From contig JAJFKX010000005.1 of NCBI GenBank assembly GCA_021772985.1, positions 62,001 to 126,000 of the forward strand: a stretch of 64,000 bases of DNA, read 5' to 3'. Under the pieces are notes generated by a model. The model was not told where the DNA came from, made no database searches, and worked only from the letters and a program-made list of their open reading frames with translations. Positions 41,216 to 54,247 of this stretch are shown here, in pieces (within the stretch, counting starts at the first letter, position 1; each line of letters begins with the position of its first letter). The DNA is from Gammaproteobacteria bacterium (GTDB lineage Bacteria > Pseudomonadota > Gammaproteobacteria > Xanthomonadales > Wenzhouxiangellaceae). The position numbers and the translations under genes were made by a program.

Positions 41216-44200
41216 ATGTTGAAATCACCTACAAGGATGTGGCTGTATGCTGTTTTAACTGTTGCCTGTGCAACGCTGCAAGCCCAACAAACCACTACCA
41301 TTCAGGGTGCTGAAACAATCGGCGGTGCAGTCAGCCCTGTCATTATCAATATTGACCCGGCAACCTTAACCGCACCTCGGCCATGGCAACCCGGCGATCC
41401 TATCAAGGACGTGCCGATGCAATTTGACAAAAACTTTGACCCCCCGCCCAGAGAGCCGCGGCCTGTTGAGCTGGATCCTTTGATAGAACGGCAGTTCCAG
41501 GCCAGTAGCCAACGTGGTGGTGGTGATCCTGATTTTGATAATATCCTGATCAATGTTCCAGGGTCTGGTTTCACTGGTTCAAACCCTTCTGACACGGTCG
41601 GTGATATCGGCAATAACTTTTATATTCAAGCTGTCAACGGTGGCGGTGCAGCAGGTACCAATATTCTGGTTCTGGACAAAACCGATGGTTCTGTTGCAGC
41701 AACATTTTCTCTGGAGTCACTTGCCGCCGGCTCCGGTACCAATTGTACCAATGGCGCCGGTGACCCAATCGTCAACTTTGATGAAACAGCAGATAATGGT
41801 CCTGGCGAGCTCCCAGGGAAATGGGTATTAACGGAATTTACACCGATGGGTGTCAACTCCCTTTGCGTGTTCATTTCACAAACCAGCGATCCAACTACTG
41901 GCAATTGGTTTTTATATGAGTTCGGTTCCACCACAGGCGGGTTTCCTGATTATCCCAAATATGGTGTCTGGCCGGACGCCTATTATCTGGGTGTTAATGA
42001 AGGGCCTCAACAATACGCGCTGGATCGCGAAAACATGATCCAGGGTTTAACCGCCAGGCCGCTACAGGCATTCGGTGGCCCAGGCCTGCCAGGTTTTGGA
42101 TTCCAGCACATCATGCCGGTTGATTGGGACGGTGATACTGAACCACCGCCAGGCTCTCCTGGTTTATTCATGCGCCATCGTGACACAGAAATCCACGGTC
42201 CAGCCGGCATGCCGGATGTGGATATCATCGAATTGTGGGAGTTTGTGATCGATTTTGATAATGCCGCCAACAGCAGCTTTACCGGTCCAATTAATATTTC
42301 AGTCAGTGAATTCGACTCGGAGTTTTGCAATCTGATATTCAGTGGCTGTTTGCAACAACCTGGTTCCGGAACCACTTTGTTTGCCTTGTTGCAACCTATT
42401 ATGTGGCGTGCACAATACCGTAATTTCGGTAGCCATCAATCCCTGGTAGCCAATATGGTGACTGATGTAACCGGCACCGACATAGGTGGCGTTCGCTGGT
42501 TTGAGTTACGCAACAACGGCGGCGGATACAGCACTTTCCAGGAAGGTACCATTACCGAGCCAGGCCCGATCAACAGCACCGATGGGATCAGCCGCTGGAT
42601 GGCCAGTGCAGCCCAGGATGAAGCGGGCAATATTGCTGTCGGTTATAACGTGGTGGGTCTTGGTGATGCTGGTGCCGGTGATGATGTATTCCCTGGTATG
42701 CGTTACAACGGCCGCCTCGCGAGTGACGCCCTGGGCACTACGCCGCAAGGTGAAGTCAGTATTATCGAAGGCCTGTCCCCGAATAGCAGCATCCGCTACG
42801 GTGATTATTCCGCGCTCAATATTGACCCCATCGACGGTTGCACATTCTGGTATACGGCGCAGCATAATCCAGCCACCAATTATGCAACTCAAATTGCATC
42901 ATTCAGGTTTAGTGCCTGCGGTGAACCAGGCTTTACACTCAGCGCTGACAACAGCGTACAGCAGGTCTGTGCACCTGATGATCTGGCTGATATCAACATT
43001 AATGTTGGTAGCGTATCGGACTTTGTTAATCCGGTAACACTCACCCTGGACTCACCTCCTGCAGGTTTCACCGGTAGTTTTACCGTCAACCCGGTTATCC
43101 CAGGCAACAGCACCGTTGCCCAACTCAGTGCCGGTGGCGGCGCTTTGGCCGGCGACAACCTGATTAATATTCTGGGTACAGCCTCCGGTGCCGATGACCG
43201 GACTGTGACTATACTGGCAGAGGTTTTTACTGCCGTTCCAGGCGCACCCAGTTTGATGCTGCCTGCTGATGGTGCTATCGATGTTGAACTGGTGCCTGTG
43301 CTCGAGTGGATAGCCGGCAGTCAAGCCGGTGAATATCTGATTGAAATTGCTACCGACAGTAACTTCAACAACATTGTTTACAGTGCCATGGAAACTGGCA
43401 CCGTACATCAACTGGGTACTGCCCTGGATTCTTTGACCGGTTATTTCTGGCGAGTGTCGCCCAATAATCTCTGCGGTGCAGGCGCCAGCTCAGCAACTTT
43501 TAGTTTCACCACCCGAATGTTACCCCCGATACTGTTGGTCGATGACGATGACAACACCCCGGATGTGCGTAGTTTATACACAGATGCACTTGATAACCGT
43601 GGTATCAACTATGATGTATTTGACACCAACAATACCGACAATGAGCCGGGCCCTGAAATACTCGGCTATGATGCAGTGATTTGGTTCAGTGGTGATGAGT
43701 TTGGTGGTGTCGCCGGCCCCGGTGCCAATGCTGAAGGTATGCTCGGTACGTTCCTGGAAAGCACCGGTAAATGCTTATTGCTGAGTAGTCAGGATTACTT
43801 CTTTGACCGCGGTTTAACCAGCTTCATGACCACCTACCTGGGCATCAGCGCAGCAACCAGTGATACCGGTGATTACACCAGCGTCAGTGGAGCAGGTTCC
43901 AGTTTTGCCGGGTTAGGTCCATATGCACTTGATTACGGAACACCGGGGCTGCAGGATTTCAGCGACATCCTAACCATTGGCGGTTCTGGAGAACTCTCGT
44001 TTGATGGTGCTAACAGCAATGACGCAGGTTCCGCTGATACCGGCTTTAACTCTGTATTTCTGGGTTTCCCCATGAGCGCCGTGGGTAGCACAGCCGATCG
44101 TGAAGAAATATTACAAGCGTTCTTTGATAACAACTGCTCGTTCAGTCTGGAGGAGGAATTCTTCCTGAATGGTTTCGAAGACCCGGCACCGGTACCTTAG
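41216..44200 (+). CDS. large secreted protein, tandem paralog 1, with GFE tail
   Basis: A 994-residue protein after a signal peptide ending TLQA. A strong GGAGAG precedes the ATG. Residues 30-575 are a conserved core shared with the next gene (for example FDSEFCNLIFSGCLQQPGSG and LFALLQPIMWRAQYRNFGSH, GCTFWYTAQHNP). Then come a beta-sandwich domain and a fibronectin III-like domain (about 670-770). The unique C-terminal domain starts PPILLVDDDDNTPDVRSLYT and contains YDAVIWFSGDE, resembling glutamine-amidotransferase-like domains of extracellular proteins. The end is EEFFLNGFED plus PAPVP. I do not know the function. Confidence 0.85.
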   Translation: MLKSPTRMWLYAVLTVACATLQAQQTTTIQGAETIGGAVSPVIINIDPATLTAPRPWQPGDPIKDVPMQFDKNFDPPPREPRPVELDPLIERQFQASSQRGGGDPDFDNILINVPGSGFTGSNPSDTVGDIGNNFYIQAVNGGGAAGTNILVLDKTDGSVAATFSLESLAAGSGTNCTNGAGDPIVNFDETADNGPGELPGKWVLTEFTPMGVNSLCVFISQTSDPTTGNWFLYEFGSTTGGFPDYPKYGVWPDAYYLGVNEGPQQYALDRENMIQGLTARPLQAFGGPGLPGFGFQHIMPVDWDGDTEPPPGSPGLFMRHRDTEIHGPAGMPDVDIIELWEFVIDFDNAANSSFTGPINISVSEFDSEFCNLIFSGCLQQPGSGTTLFALLQPIMWRAQYRNFGSHQSLVANMVTDVTGTDIGGVRWFELRNNGGGYSTFQEGTITEPGPINSTDGISRWMASAAQDEAGNIAVGYNVVGLGDAGAGDDVFPGMRYNGRLASDALGTTPQGEVSIIEGLSPNSSIRYGDYSALNIDPIDGCTFWYTAQHNPATNYATQIASFRFSACGEPGFTLSADNSVQQVCAPDDLADININVGSVSDFVNPVTLTLDSPPAGFTGSFTVNPVIPGNSTVAQLSAGGGALAGDNLINILGTASGADDRTVTILAEVFTAVPGAPSLMLPADGAIDVELVPVLEWIAGSQAGEYLIEIATDSNFNNIVYSAMETGTVHQLGTALDSLTGYFWRVSPNNLCGAGASSATFSFTTRMLPPILLVDDDDNTPDVRSLYTDALDNRGINYDVFDTNNTDNEPGPEILGYDAVIWFSGDEFGGVAGPGANAEGMLGTFLESTGKCLLLSSQDYFFDRGLTSFMTTYLGISAATSDTGDYTSVSGAGSSFAGLGPYALDYGTPGLQDFSDILTIGGSGELSFDGANSNDAGSADTGFNSVFLGFPMSAVGSTADREEILQAFFDNNCSFSLEEEFFLNGFEDPAPVP

Positions 44201-44220
44201 AACATATCACTGATAGTTTA

Positions 44221-44248
44221 AAAAGGCCGCCTATCGCGGCCTTTTTAT
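44221..44248 (+). terminator. intrinsic terminator after paralog 1
   Basis: AAAAGGCCGC-CTATC-GCGGCCTTTTTATT: a nine-pair stem with T-run, 20 bases after the stop codon. It separates the two paralogs into different transcripts. Confidence 0.92.
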
Positions 44249-44492
44249 TGCTCAGCAACTTTTGGTCCCATCAGAGCAAACCCGGCAGTATTTCGCCACG
44301 CAAATGCATTTATGAGCTACTTCAGCCAATCCATCAAAATTGCTGTTGAAAACCTGCCCATGATTCTTAATCGACATTCAGAAAACTATATATATATAGC
44401 GATACAGGTTATATTTGTTCAGGGAATTTCACATACGAAATACTAAAATCACCACTGAACAAATCACCAAAAAGTTCTATTGGAGGGAGCAC

Positions 44493-47435
44493 ATGCGGGT
44501 TCTGTTCGCATGTTTTATATATAGCATTGGGTTATTAGCTATCGCTGATCAGCCCACGGTTAGATATGGCGCTGAAATAGTCGGACGACCCATCATCCCT
44601 GTGATTATCAACATCAACCCGGATGACATACCGCCGCCGGTACTGTGGCGGCCTGGTGACCCGGTTCGCGAAATCCCAATGCAAATAAGTAAAGGTTTTA
44701 TTCCACCTGCACGTGAGCCACGGCCAGTGGATTTAGACCCTCTGATAAACATAAATGCAGAGCCCACTCGAGGCGATTCAGGCATCGGCACTTTGTTGAT
44801 TGACATATCCGGTGCCGGCTTCAGTGGTATTTCTCCTGCTGATACCAGCGGTGATGTTGGACACAACCACTTCATCCAGATGATCAACAACAGCCAAGGC
44901 TCACTGGTTAGAGTTTATGATAAAAACACCGGCTCGGTAGTGCAGTTTTTCAGCCTGGAGACGCTAGCCAGTGGCAGTGGCACCACCTGCGTAAATGGGC
45001 GTGGTGACCCGATTGTTATCTTTGATGAAACTGTCGATAACGGCCCAGGGGAACCGACCGGGCGCTGGCTGCTGACCGAATTTACCCCGCAGGGTGTCAA
45101 TACCCTTTGCATTTATGTGTCACAGACCAGCGATCCGACAGAAGGCAGCTGGTTTTTATATGAAATTGACTCTATTACCGGCGAGTATCCGGACTACCCG
45201 AAATATGGCGTATGGCCGGATGCTTATTATCTTGGTGTGAATGAAAGACTCAATATTGAGTCCGGCCCTCACCAATACGCCCTGGACAGAGAAAATATGC
45301 TTTTAGGGCTGACCGCCAGAGCACCGCAAGCCTTCAGTGCTCCGATTTTGCCGGGTTTCATTTTTCAGCACATTCTGCCTGTTGACTGGGATGGCGGAAC
45401 CCCTCCGCCAGAAGGATCGGCAGGTTTATTCATGCGCCACCGTGACACCGAAATTCATGGCCCGCCCAATATGCCTGCAAGCGATATTCTTGAACTGTTT
45501 GAGTTTAGTGTCGATTTTGACACCCCAGCCAACAGTACCTTTAGCGGACCATTTGATATCCACATCAATGAATTCGACTCAGAATTTTGCAACCTGATAT
45601 TTTCAGGGTGTCTGCAACAACCCGGTAGCAGCACTCGATTGTTTGCTTTACTGCAGCCGATTATGTGGCGAGCCCAGTACCGTAATTTTGGCAGTCATCA
45701 ATCAATTGTGGGTAATCTGGTTACTGATATAACCGGCGATGATCTGGCCGGCATCAGGTGGTTCGAACTACGTGACTTGGGGACAGGCTTCAGCCCATTC
45801 CAGGAAGGCACAATCAGCAGAGCTGGCCCGGTTAACACCACCGATGGTATTAATCGCTGGATGGCCAGTATTGCCCAGGATCAATCAGCCAATATCGTCA
45901 CCGGATACAATGCAGCGGGGCTTGGTTCAGCGAGCCCATTTGATGATGTATTTCCGGGCATCCGTTACAGTGCCAGGGCGCTTACCGACCCTCTAGGAAC
46001 CATGGCGCAAGGCGAATTCAGTATTATTGAAGGTGGCGCACCCAACAACAGCACCCGTTATGGTGATTATTCCTCATTGAGTGTTGATCCTGATGATGGC
46101 TGTACCTTCTGGTATACCGCACAACATAATCCCGTAGGTAATGATCATTGGGACACCCATATAGCTTCTTTTCGTTTTGATGATTGCGGTGACCCAGGAT
46201 TTGTATTTGCCGCCGATAACCTGAATCAGCAGGTATGCGCGCCGGGTAATGCACAGCCCATTAATATCAATGTCGGCAGCATCTTTGATTTCAGCAACCC
46301 GGTGACACTCAGCCTGGACACTGCTCCGGCTGGTATCAACGCCAATTTTACACCCAATCCTGTTATGCCACCGGATTCCACCGTAGCCAATATCAGTGTC
46401 AGTTCTAGTGCCAATTTGGGCACCAACCTGTTGACCATATCCGGTACAGCGATTGCTGCTGACGACCGGACTCTGACAGCAACAATCGATGTGTTCGACC
46501 AGGCGCCGGGAGCAGCGAACTTATTAACACCAGGCAATGGACAATCACTGGTTTCCGTACAACCGTTATTGACCTGGAACAACGGCAGCCAGACCGCTGA
46601 ATTAATGATTGAGATTGACAATAATGCTGATTTCAGCAGTATTGAGTATGCGGCCAGCGTGACTGCTTTAGAACATACCGTCATGACCCCTTTAGCCCAT
46701 AACCAGCTGTATTTCTGGCGCATTATCTCGACCAACGCCTGCGACTCAGTTGTCAGCCAAACCAACAGCTTTACCACTGACCCACAACCCGGCCAGTGTC
46801 AACTGATTGCTGACACCAACAGCATCTTCAGCGATGATATTGAAACTGGAGATAATGGCTGGACACACAACGGCACTGAAGACACCTGGCAGCGATCCGG
46901 GCTTGAAGTGAGCAGTGGTGATTTTGCCTGGTATGCGGAAGATTTGGCGATCGTCTCCGACCAGCAGTTGATTTCTCCCGCAATAACCCTGCCCACAGGT
47001 GAATTGCCGATGGTACTGAAGTATCAAAACAGCCAGACCATCGAAAGCGATCCAGTCAATAGCGCCTGTTGGGATGCAGGGATACTGGAGATCAGCACTG
47101 ACGATGGCGATAGCTGGGTACAAATTTCACCGGCGCAATTGGTCACCGATCAGTATGACGGCAACATTAACCAGACGCTCACTGATCCTAACCCATTAAG
47201 CGGCCTGCAGGGTTGGTGCGGCGACCCTGAAGATTTCAGCCTGACTATTGTTGATTTGGCTGACTATCAGGGAGAAACTGTTCGGTTCCGATTCAGATTG
47301 GCTACCGATGGAACAATCGGCCGTGTTGACGACGGCTGGTTTATTGATGATGTCGAAGTACAGTCATGCAGCGTGATTCAGGATATTTACTTTAATGGAT
47401 TTGAAAGCGTCCCTGCTTTACCCGTTATTGAATAA
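44493..47435 (+). CDS. large secreted protein, tandem paralog 2, with GFE tail
   Basis: A 980-residue protein. The frame is open from 44415, but ATG 44493 follows GGAGGGAG and opens a signal peptide (MRVLFACFIYSIGLLAIA). The core, beta-sandwich and fibronectin-like domains match those of the gene upstream, residue for residue in many blocks. The C-terminal domain is different: FSDDIETGDNGWTHNGTEDTW, then DAGILEISTDDGDSWVQ and VDDGWFIDDVEVQSC, the pattern of a MAM/jelly-roll module of the immune-inhibitor-A type. The end is QDIYFNGFES plus nine residues. It has its own terminators on both sides. Confidence 0.87.
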   Translation: MRVLFACFIYSIGLLAIADQPTVRYGAEIVGRPIIPVIININPDDIPPPVLWRPGDPVREIPMQISKGFIPPAREPRPVDLDPLININAEPTRGDSGIGTLLIDISGAGFSGISPADTSGDVGHNHFIQMINNSQGSLVRVYDKNTGSVVQFFSLETLASGSGTTCVNGRGDPIVIFDETVDNGPGEPTGRWLLTEFTPQGVNTLCIYVSQTSDPTEGSWFLYEIDSITGEYPDYPKYGVWPDAYYLGVNERLNIESGPHQYALDRENMLLGLTARAPQAFSAPILPGFIFQHILPVDWDGGTPPPEGSAGLFMRHRDTEIHGPPNMPASDILELFEFSVDFDTPANSTFSGPFDIHINEFDSEFCNLIFSGCLQQPGSSTRLFALLQPIMWRAQYRNFGSHQSIVGNLVTDITGDDLAGIRWFELRDLGTGFSPFQEGTISRAGPVNTTDGINRWMASIAQDQSANIVTGYNAAGLGSASPFDDVFPGIRYSARALTDPLGTMAQGEFSIIEGGAPNNSTRYGDYSSLSVDPDDGCTFWYTAQHNPVGNDHWDTHIASFRFDDCGDPGFVFAADNLNQQVCAPGNAQPININVGSIFDFSNPVTLSLDTAPAGINANFTPNPVMPPDSTVANISVSSSANLGTNLLTISGTAIAADDRTLTATIDVFDQAPGAANLLTPGNGQSLVSVQPLLTWNNGSQTAELMIEIDNNADFSSIEYAASVTALEHTVMTPLAHNQLYFWRIISTNACDSVVSQTNSFTTDPQPGQCQLIADTNSIFSDDIETGDNGWTHNGTEDTWQRSGLEVSSGDFAWYAEDLAIVSDQQLISPAITLPTGELPMVLKYQNSQTIESDPVNSACWDAGILEISTDDGDSWVQISPAQLVTDQYDGNINQTLTDPNPLSGLQGWCGDPEDFSLTIVDLADYQGETVRFRFRLATDGTIGRVDDGWFIDDVEVQSCSVIQDIYFNGFESVPALPVIE

Positions 47436-47445
47436 TGGTTCAAGC

Positions 47446-47473
47446 GGTTGCTTTCAAACTAAGCAACCTTTTA
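47446..47473 (+). terminator. intrinsic terminator after paralog 2
   Basis: GGTTGCTT at 47446-47453 pairs with AAGCAACC at 47461-47468, followed by TTTTATT. Eight-pair stem and seven-base loop, 10 bases after the stop. Confidence 0.85.
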
Positions 47474-47489
47474 TTGAATCTGGTATTCA

Positions 47490-48623
47490 CTAATCAAGTG
47501 CCAGTAAAAACCGCTCAATTACCGGGGCAATTTCAGGAATCCAGCGCAACACAATGACCAGATCATGTTGGTTGTCCACATACACATAATTCCCTCCAAA
47601 ACCCGCTGCATAGTAGGCAGACTCAGGCGCGGCAGGAAGCCGTTGTTTACCGATATTCAACCACCACATATAACCATAGTCCGGGCGAGACTCAGTGGGT
47701 TGAACAATTTGTTCAACCCACTCAGCCGGGAGTAATTGCTGACCCTGCCACAAGCCCTTGCGTAAAAACAATAAGCCAAACCGGGCATGATCTTCAGCAC
47801 TGATAAACATTCCACCGCCAAAATGCCCACCACCAGAAACCGATTGCATTTTTTGCCCATCCAGATCCACCCAGGAATTTTCATAACCATGCCAGCGCCA
47901 TGTGCTGGAAGCACCAATCGGGTCCATAATCCGCCGTTTCAAAACCTGTGGTAAGGGTTCACGCCAAACCTGCAATAAAGAATACGCCAGCAAATTCACC
48001 CGCACGTCGTTGTATTTGAAATGACTGCCGGGCGGGTACAATTCACGGTTTTGCTGCTGCTCCAATGTTTCACCTACCGGTCGGTCGGCCCAATCCGGGG
48101 TATCCCACAAACTTCCCTGCCAATCGGAAGTCTGTTGCAGCAAGTGGTGCCAACTGATCAAACGGTTATGCTGATTGGCAAATTTTCCATCTGTAACGTA
48201 ATCGCCTACTGGGTCATCCACGGCTGCGATTAAGCCATCGGCCAATGCCAGGCCGGCCACTGTCGACAAATAACTTTTCACCGCACTGAAAGTCATATCC
48301 ACACGCTGGGTATCCCCCCATTGAGCAACAATATAACCACCTTTAATCACCATGCCACTGTCGCTTTCCCTGGGTACGGTTGGCCCCAGCACACGGTAGT
48401 TCGGTTCCTTGCCGACATAGTTATCTACCAATATCTGATACAAATCACCAGGTTCAGTCACCGCCTGAGAACGCGCAAAATCCACCGCTGCTGAAAGTCT
48501 GGTGGCATCAAAACCGGCTGCTTCAGGTGTGCTGGTTTGCCAGTGATGACGCTCAGGATAATATTCAGCCAGCGTCAAGCCGGCATACAACAACAATACG
48601 ATAGTGAAAAAATAACGTTGCAT
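47490..48623 (-). CDS. serine hydrolase, beta-lactamase/class C family, exported
   Basis: A 377-residue protein with a signal peptide (FFTIVLLLYAGLTLA). The nucleophile motif SxxK is SAVKSYLS near residue 122. The second motif, normally YxN, is present in FKYNDVRVN near residue 200, and a GGGHFGGG segment near residue 270 takes the place of the third motif. This is the esterase/peptidase-like group (Pfam Beta-lactamase), not a proven antibiotic resistance enzyme. It is convergent with paralog 2 with a terminator between. Confidence 0.88.
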   Translation of the reverse strand: MQRYFFTIVLLLYAGLTLAEYYPERHHWQTSTPEAAGFDATRLSAAVDFARSQAVTEPGDLYQILVDNYVGKEPNYRVLGPTVPRESDSGMVIKGGYIVAQWGDTQRVDMTFSAVKSYLSTVAGLALADGLIAAVDDPVGDYVTDGKFANQHNRLISWHHLLQQTSDWQGSLWDTPDWADRPVGETLEQQQNRELYPPGSHFKYNDVRVNLLAYSLLQVWREPLPQVLKRRIMDPIGASSTWRWHGYENSWVDLDGQKMQSVSGGGHFGGGMFISAEDHARFGLLFLRKGLWQGQQLLPAEWVEQIVQPTESRPDYGYMWWLNIGKQRLPAAPESAYYAAGFGGNYVYVDNQHDLVIVLRWIPEIAPVIERFLLALD

Positions 48624-48806
48624 AAGAAACTCCTGTGCTTTCCGGCTACATTATTCCACGTCTAATCATTATCGGGTGATTTTCGATTTAATTTGGCATG
48701 GATCGCCGACAAGTCGACTAAAATCACCAGTAAGCTTAGATAATGGTTGACCCAAACCCTGAGTATGGCTAGGCTTATCTCTTCATCCTGATAGAAGGAT
48801 ATAGTC

Positions 48807-49732
48807 ATCGACCTGTTACAAACATCCGGACTCTGTCGCCTGTTTGCGGACAATACCCGCATGCGTTTGCTGCACCTGCTGGAGCAGGAAGAATTGAGTG
48901 TTGCCGAATTGGCCGCCATCACTCACCTGGCACAACCGCGGGTATCCACACACCTGGCTCGCCTGCGTGAAGCTGGCCTGGTCGCTGACCGCCGCGCCGG
49001 TGTCTCGGTTTATTACCGTGCTACAGAAGCGCGGGCTGATTCTGCTGCACATGCACTGTGGCAAACCCTGGCGAAGCAAGCTGATGATCCTTTATTGGCC
49101 CAGGACCTGGAACGAATAGCAACCGTATTGCAAACCCGTGCCACCACTCAAAACTGGGCAGATGCTGTCGCCGGCGATATGGAGCGTCATTATTCGCCCG
49201 GCCGCACCTGGGAAGCCACCGCCCGCGCCCTGGTCAGGTTGCTGGATTTAGGTGATGTGCTGGACATTGCTTCCGGTGACGGCGTGACTGCTGAACTGCT
49301 GGCGCCTCAGGCCAACAGAATGGTATGTGTGGACATTAGCGATAAGGTGGTACAAGCCGGGAACCGGCGCACAGAAAACCTCAGTAATATCGAATTCCAG
49401 CAGGCAGATATGCATCAGTTGCCATTACCGGACCTACAGTTTGATACGGTTTTAATGTTGCATGCTCTAACTTATTCCGAACACCCCGGCCAAGCGCTCA
49501 AAGAAGCAGCTCGGGTATTGCGCCCTGGCGGCAGACTACTCGCGGCAACTTTGAAAAAGCATTCACATGCCAATATGGTTACACCATTTAGCCACGCCAA
49601 CCTTGGTTTCTCAGTGACTGAATTACAGCAATATGCCGATCTGGCCGGATTCGCCAAAACAGAAATTCTGGAAGCGGCCAGTGAACGGCGGCCTCCACAT
49701 TTCACTGTGATTACATTGCTTGCACAAAAACC

Positions 49733-49736
<4 letters not shown>
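48807..49736 (+). CDS. sahR: SahR-like ArsR regulator with methyltransferase domain
   Basis: A 309-residue fusion if started at 48807. The first 95 residues are an ArsR winged helix ([30 protein letters not shown]). Residues from 120 on are a class I methyltransferase fold ([32 protein letters not shown]). This layout and the metH neighbour match SahR, a regulator of methionine metabolism that senses S-adenosylhomocysteine. The first ordinary start, ATG 48861, would cut the first helix; upstream ATC 48807 has AAGGA seven bases before it. The stop overlaps the metH ATG by four bases. Confidence 0.82.
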
Positions 49737-53422
<3,686 letters not shown>

Positions 53423-53438
53423 TTGCTGCTAGGGGGAT

Positions 53439-53509
53439 GGTGCAATGCGCTACGCTTCACACCCTACGCCACAATCCAAAGTAGGGTGTGAAGCGCAGCG
53501 CATTGCACC
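53439..53509. repeat. REP-like inverted repeat after metH
   Basis: Two 29-base arms, 53439-53467 and 53481-53509, pair with one mismatch around a 13-base loop. Each arm starts GGTGCAATGCGCT and ends CACACCCTAC. A related half-copy lies at 14558-14588. Such an element can stabilise mRNA 3' ends or bind a RAYT-type transposase; no such gene is in the window. The gap to the next gene (53510-53671) shows nothing else. Confidence 0.85.
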
Positions 53510-53671
53510 GCCCCCAATTCAACCTCAAAAAAGGGAGCACAACAGCACAGCATTATCGGCTTTGACTATAGAGTGACTATCATCTCAATATCTAGCACAC
53601 GAAACTGCTGGACTCAGTAGCACTGCTGTTTGATTTTGAGATAGCTTCTAAACAACCGTACCGAGTCAGCT

Positions 53672-54205
53672 TTAGGCAAATTCCTTCTCATGCAACCATT
53701 TCGCCTGAGAAGGCGCCTTTTTGGTCTTTGACCAATCCTCCAGCATTTCCCACTTTACTTCATCAAGTTTGGCCATCATCTCCGGTGTGCCGGTAATCGT
53801 GGTTAATTCCAGACGATGTCCATTGGGATCAAAAAAATAAATGGATTTAATAATGCCATGATCGGTGGGGCCGATGACATCAATACCTTTTTTATCCAGC
53901 TCTTGCTTTGCATTAAGCAACGCTTGTTCACTGTCCAACTGGAAGGCGATGTGCTGGACCCAATCAGGTGTATTGGGGTCTTTGCCCATCGGCGGCGAAT
54001 TGGGAATTTCAAAAAATGCCAGGATATTATTGTTGCCGGCATCCAGGAATACATGCATATAAGGGTCCGGTTGTTTGGTTGAGGGAACCCGATCCTCCGA
54101 GATCGCCAGAATAAAATTCATATGCATGACTTGGGTATAAAATTCAACCGTTGCTTTGGCATCATTGCAACGATAGGCAACGTGATGGATTTGTTCAATA
54201 TTCAT
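53672..54205 (-). CDS. VOC family (glyoxalase fold) protein
   Basis: A 177-residue protein built of two beta-alpha-beta-beta-beta units: IEQIHHVAYRCNDAKATVEFY (first metal His in HHV) and WVQHIAFQLDSEQALLNAKQ, ending FFDPNGHRLELTT, where the Glu would be the last metal ligand. The C-terminal 40 residues are charged and extend the fold. It lies in one direction with phhA and hpd, so it may act on a product of tyrosine breakdown; the reaction is unknown. Confidence 0.85.
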   Translation of the reverse strand: MNIEQIHHVAYRCNDAKATVEFYTQVMHMNFILAISEDRVPSTKQPDPYMHVFLDAGNNNILAFFEIPNSPPMGKDPNTPDWVQHIAFQLDSEQALLNAKQELDKKGIDVIGPTDHGIIKSIYFFDPNGHRLELTTITGTPEMMAKLDEVKWEMLEDWSKTKKAPSQAKWLHEKEFA

Positions 54206-54247
54206 GGTTTCCCCGATAATAAAATTTGTTTAATGTTGCAACCAGGG

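Noticed and set aside
42506-43037. open frames on both strands inside paralog 1
   Set aside because: Shadows of the repeated beta-rich coding sequence; the main frame has a signal peptide and matches its paralog throughout.
47490-48623. antibiotic-resistance beta-lactamase
   Set aside because: SxxK is present but the other motifs are of the general serine-hydrolase group; no link to the BlaI/M56 pair 8 kb away is visible.
48780-48800. ATCCT-GATAGA-AGGAT inverted repeat over the sahR SD
   Set aside because: Five-base arms only; too weak to call an operator or RNA switch.
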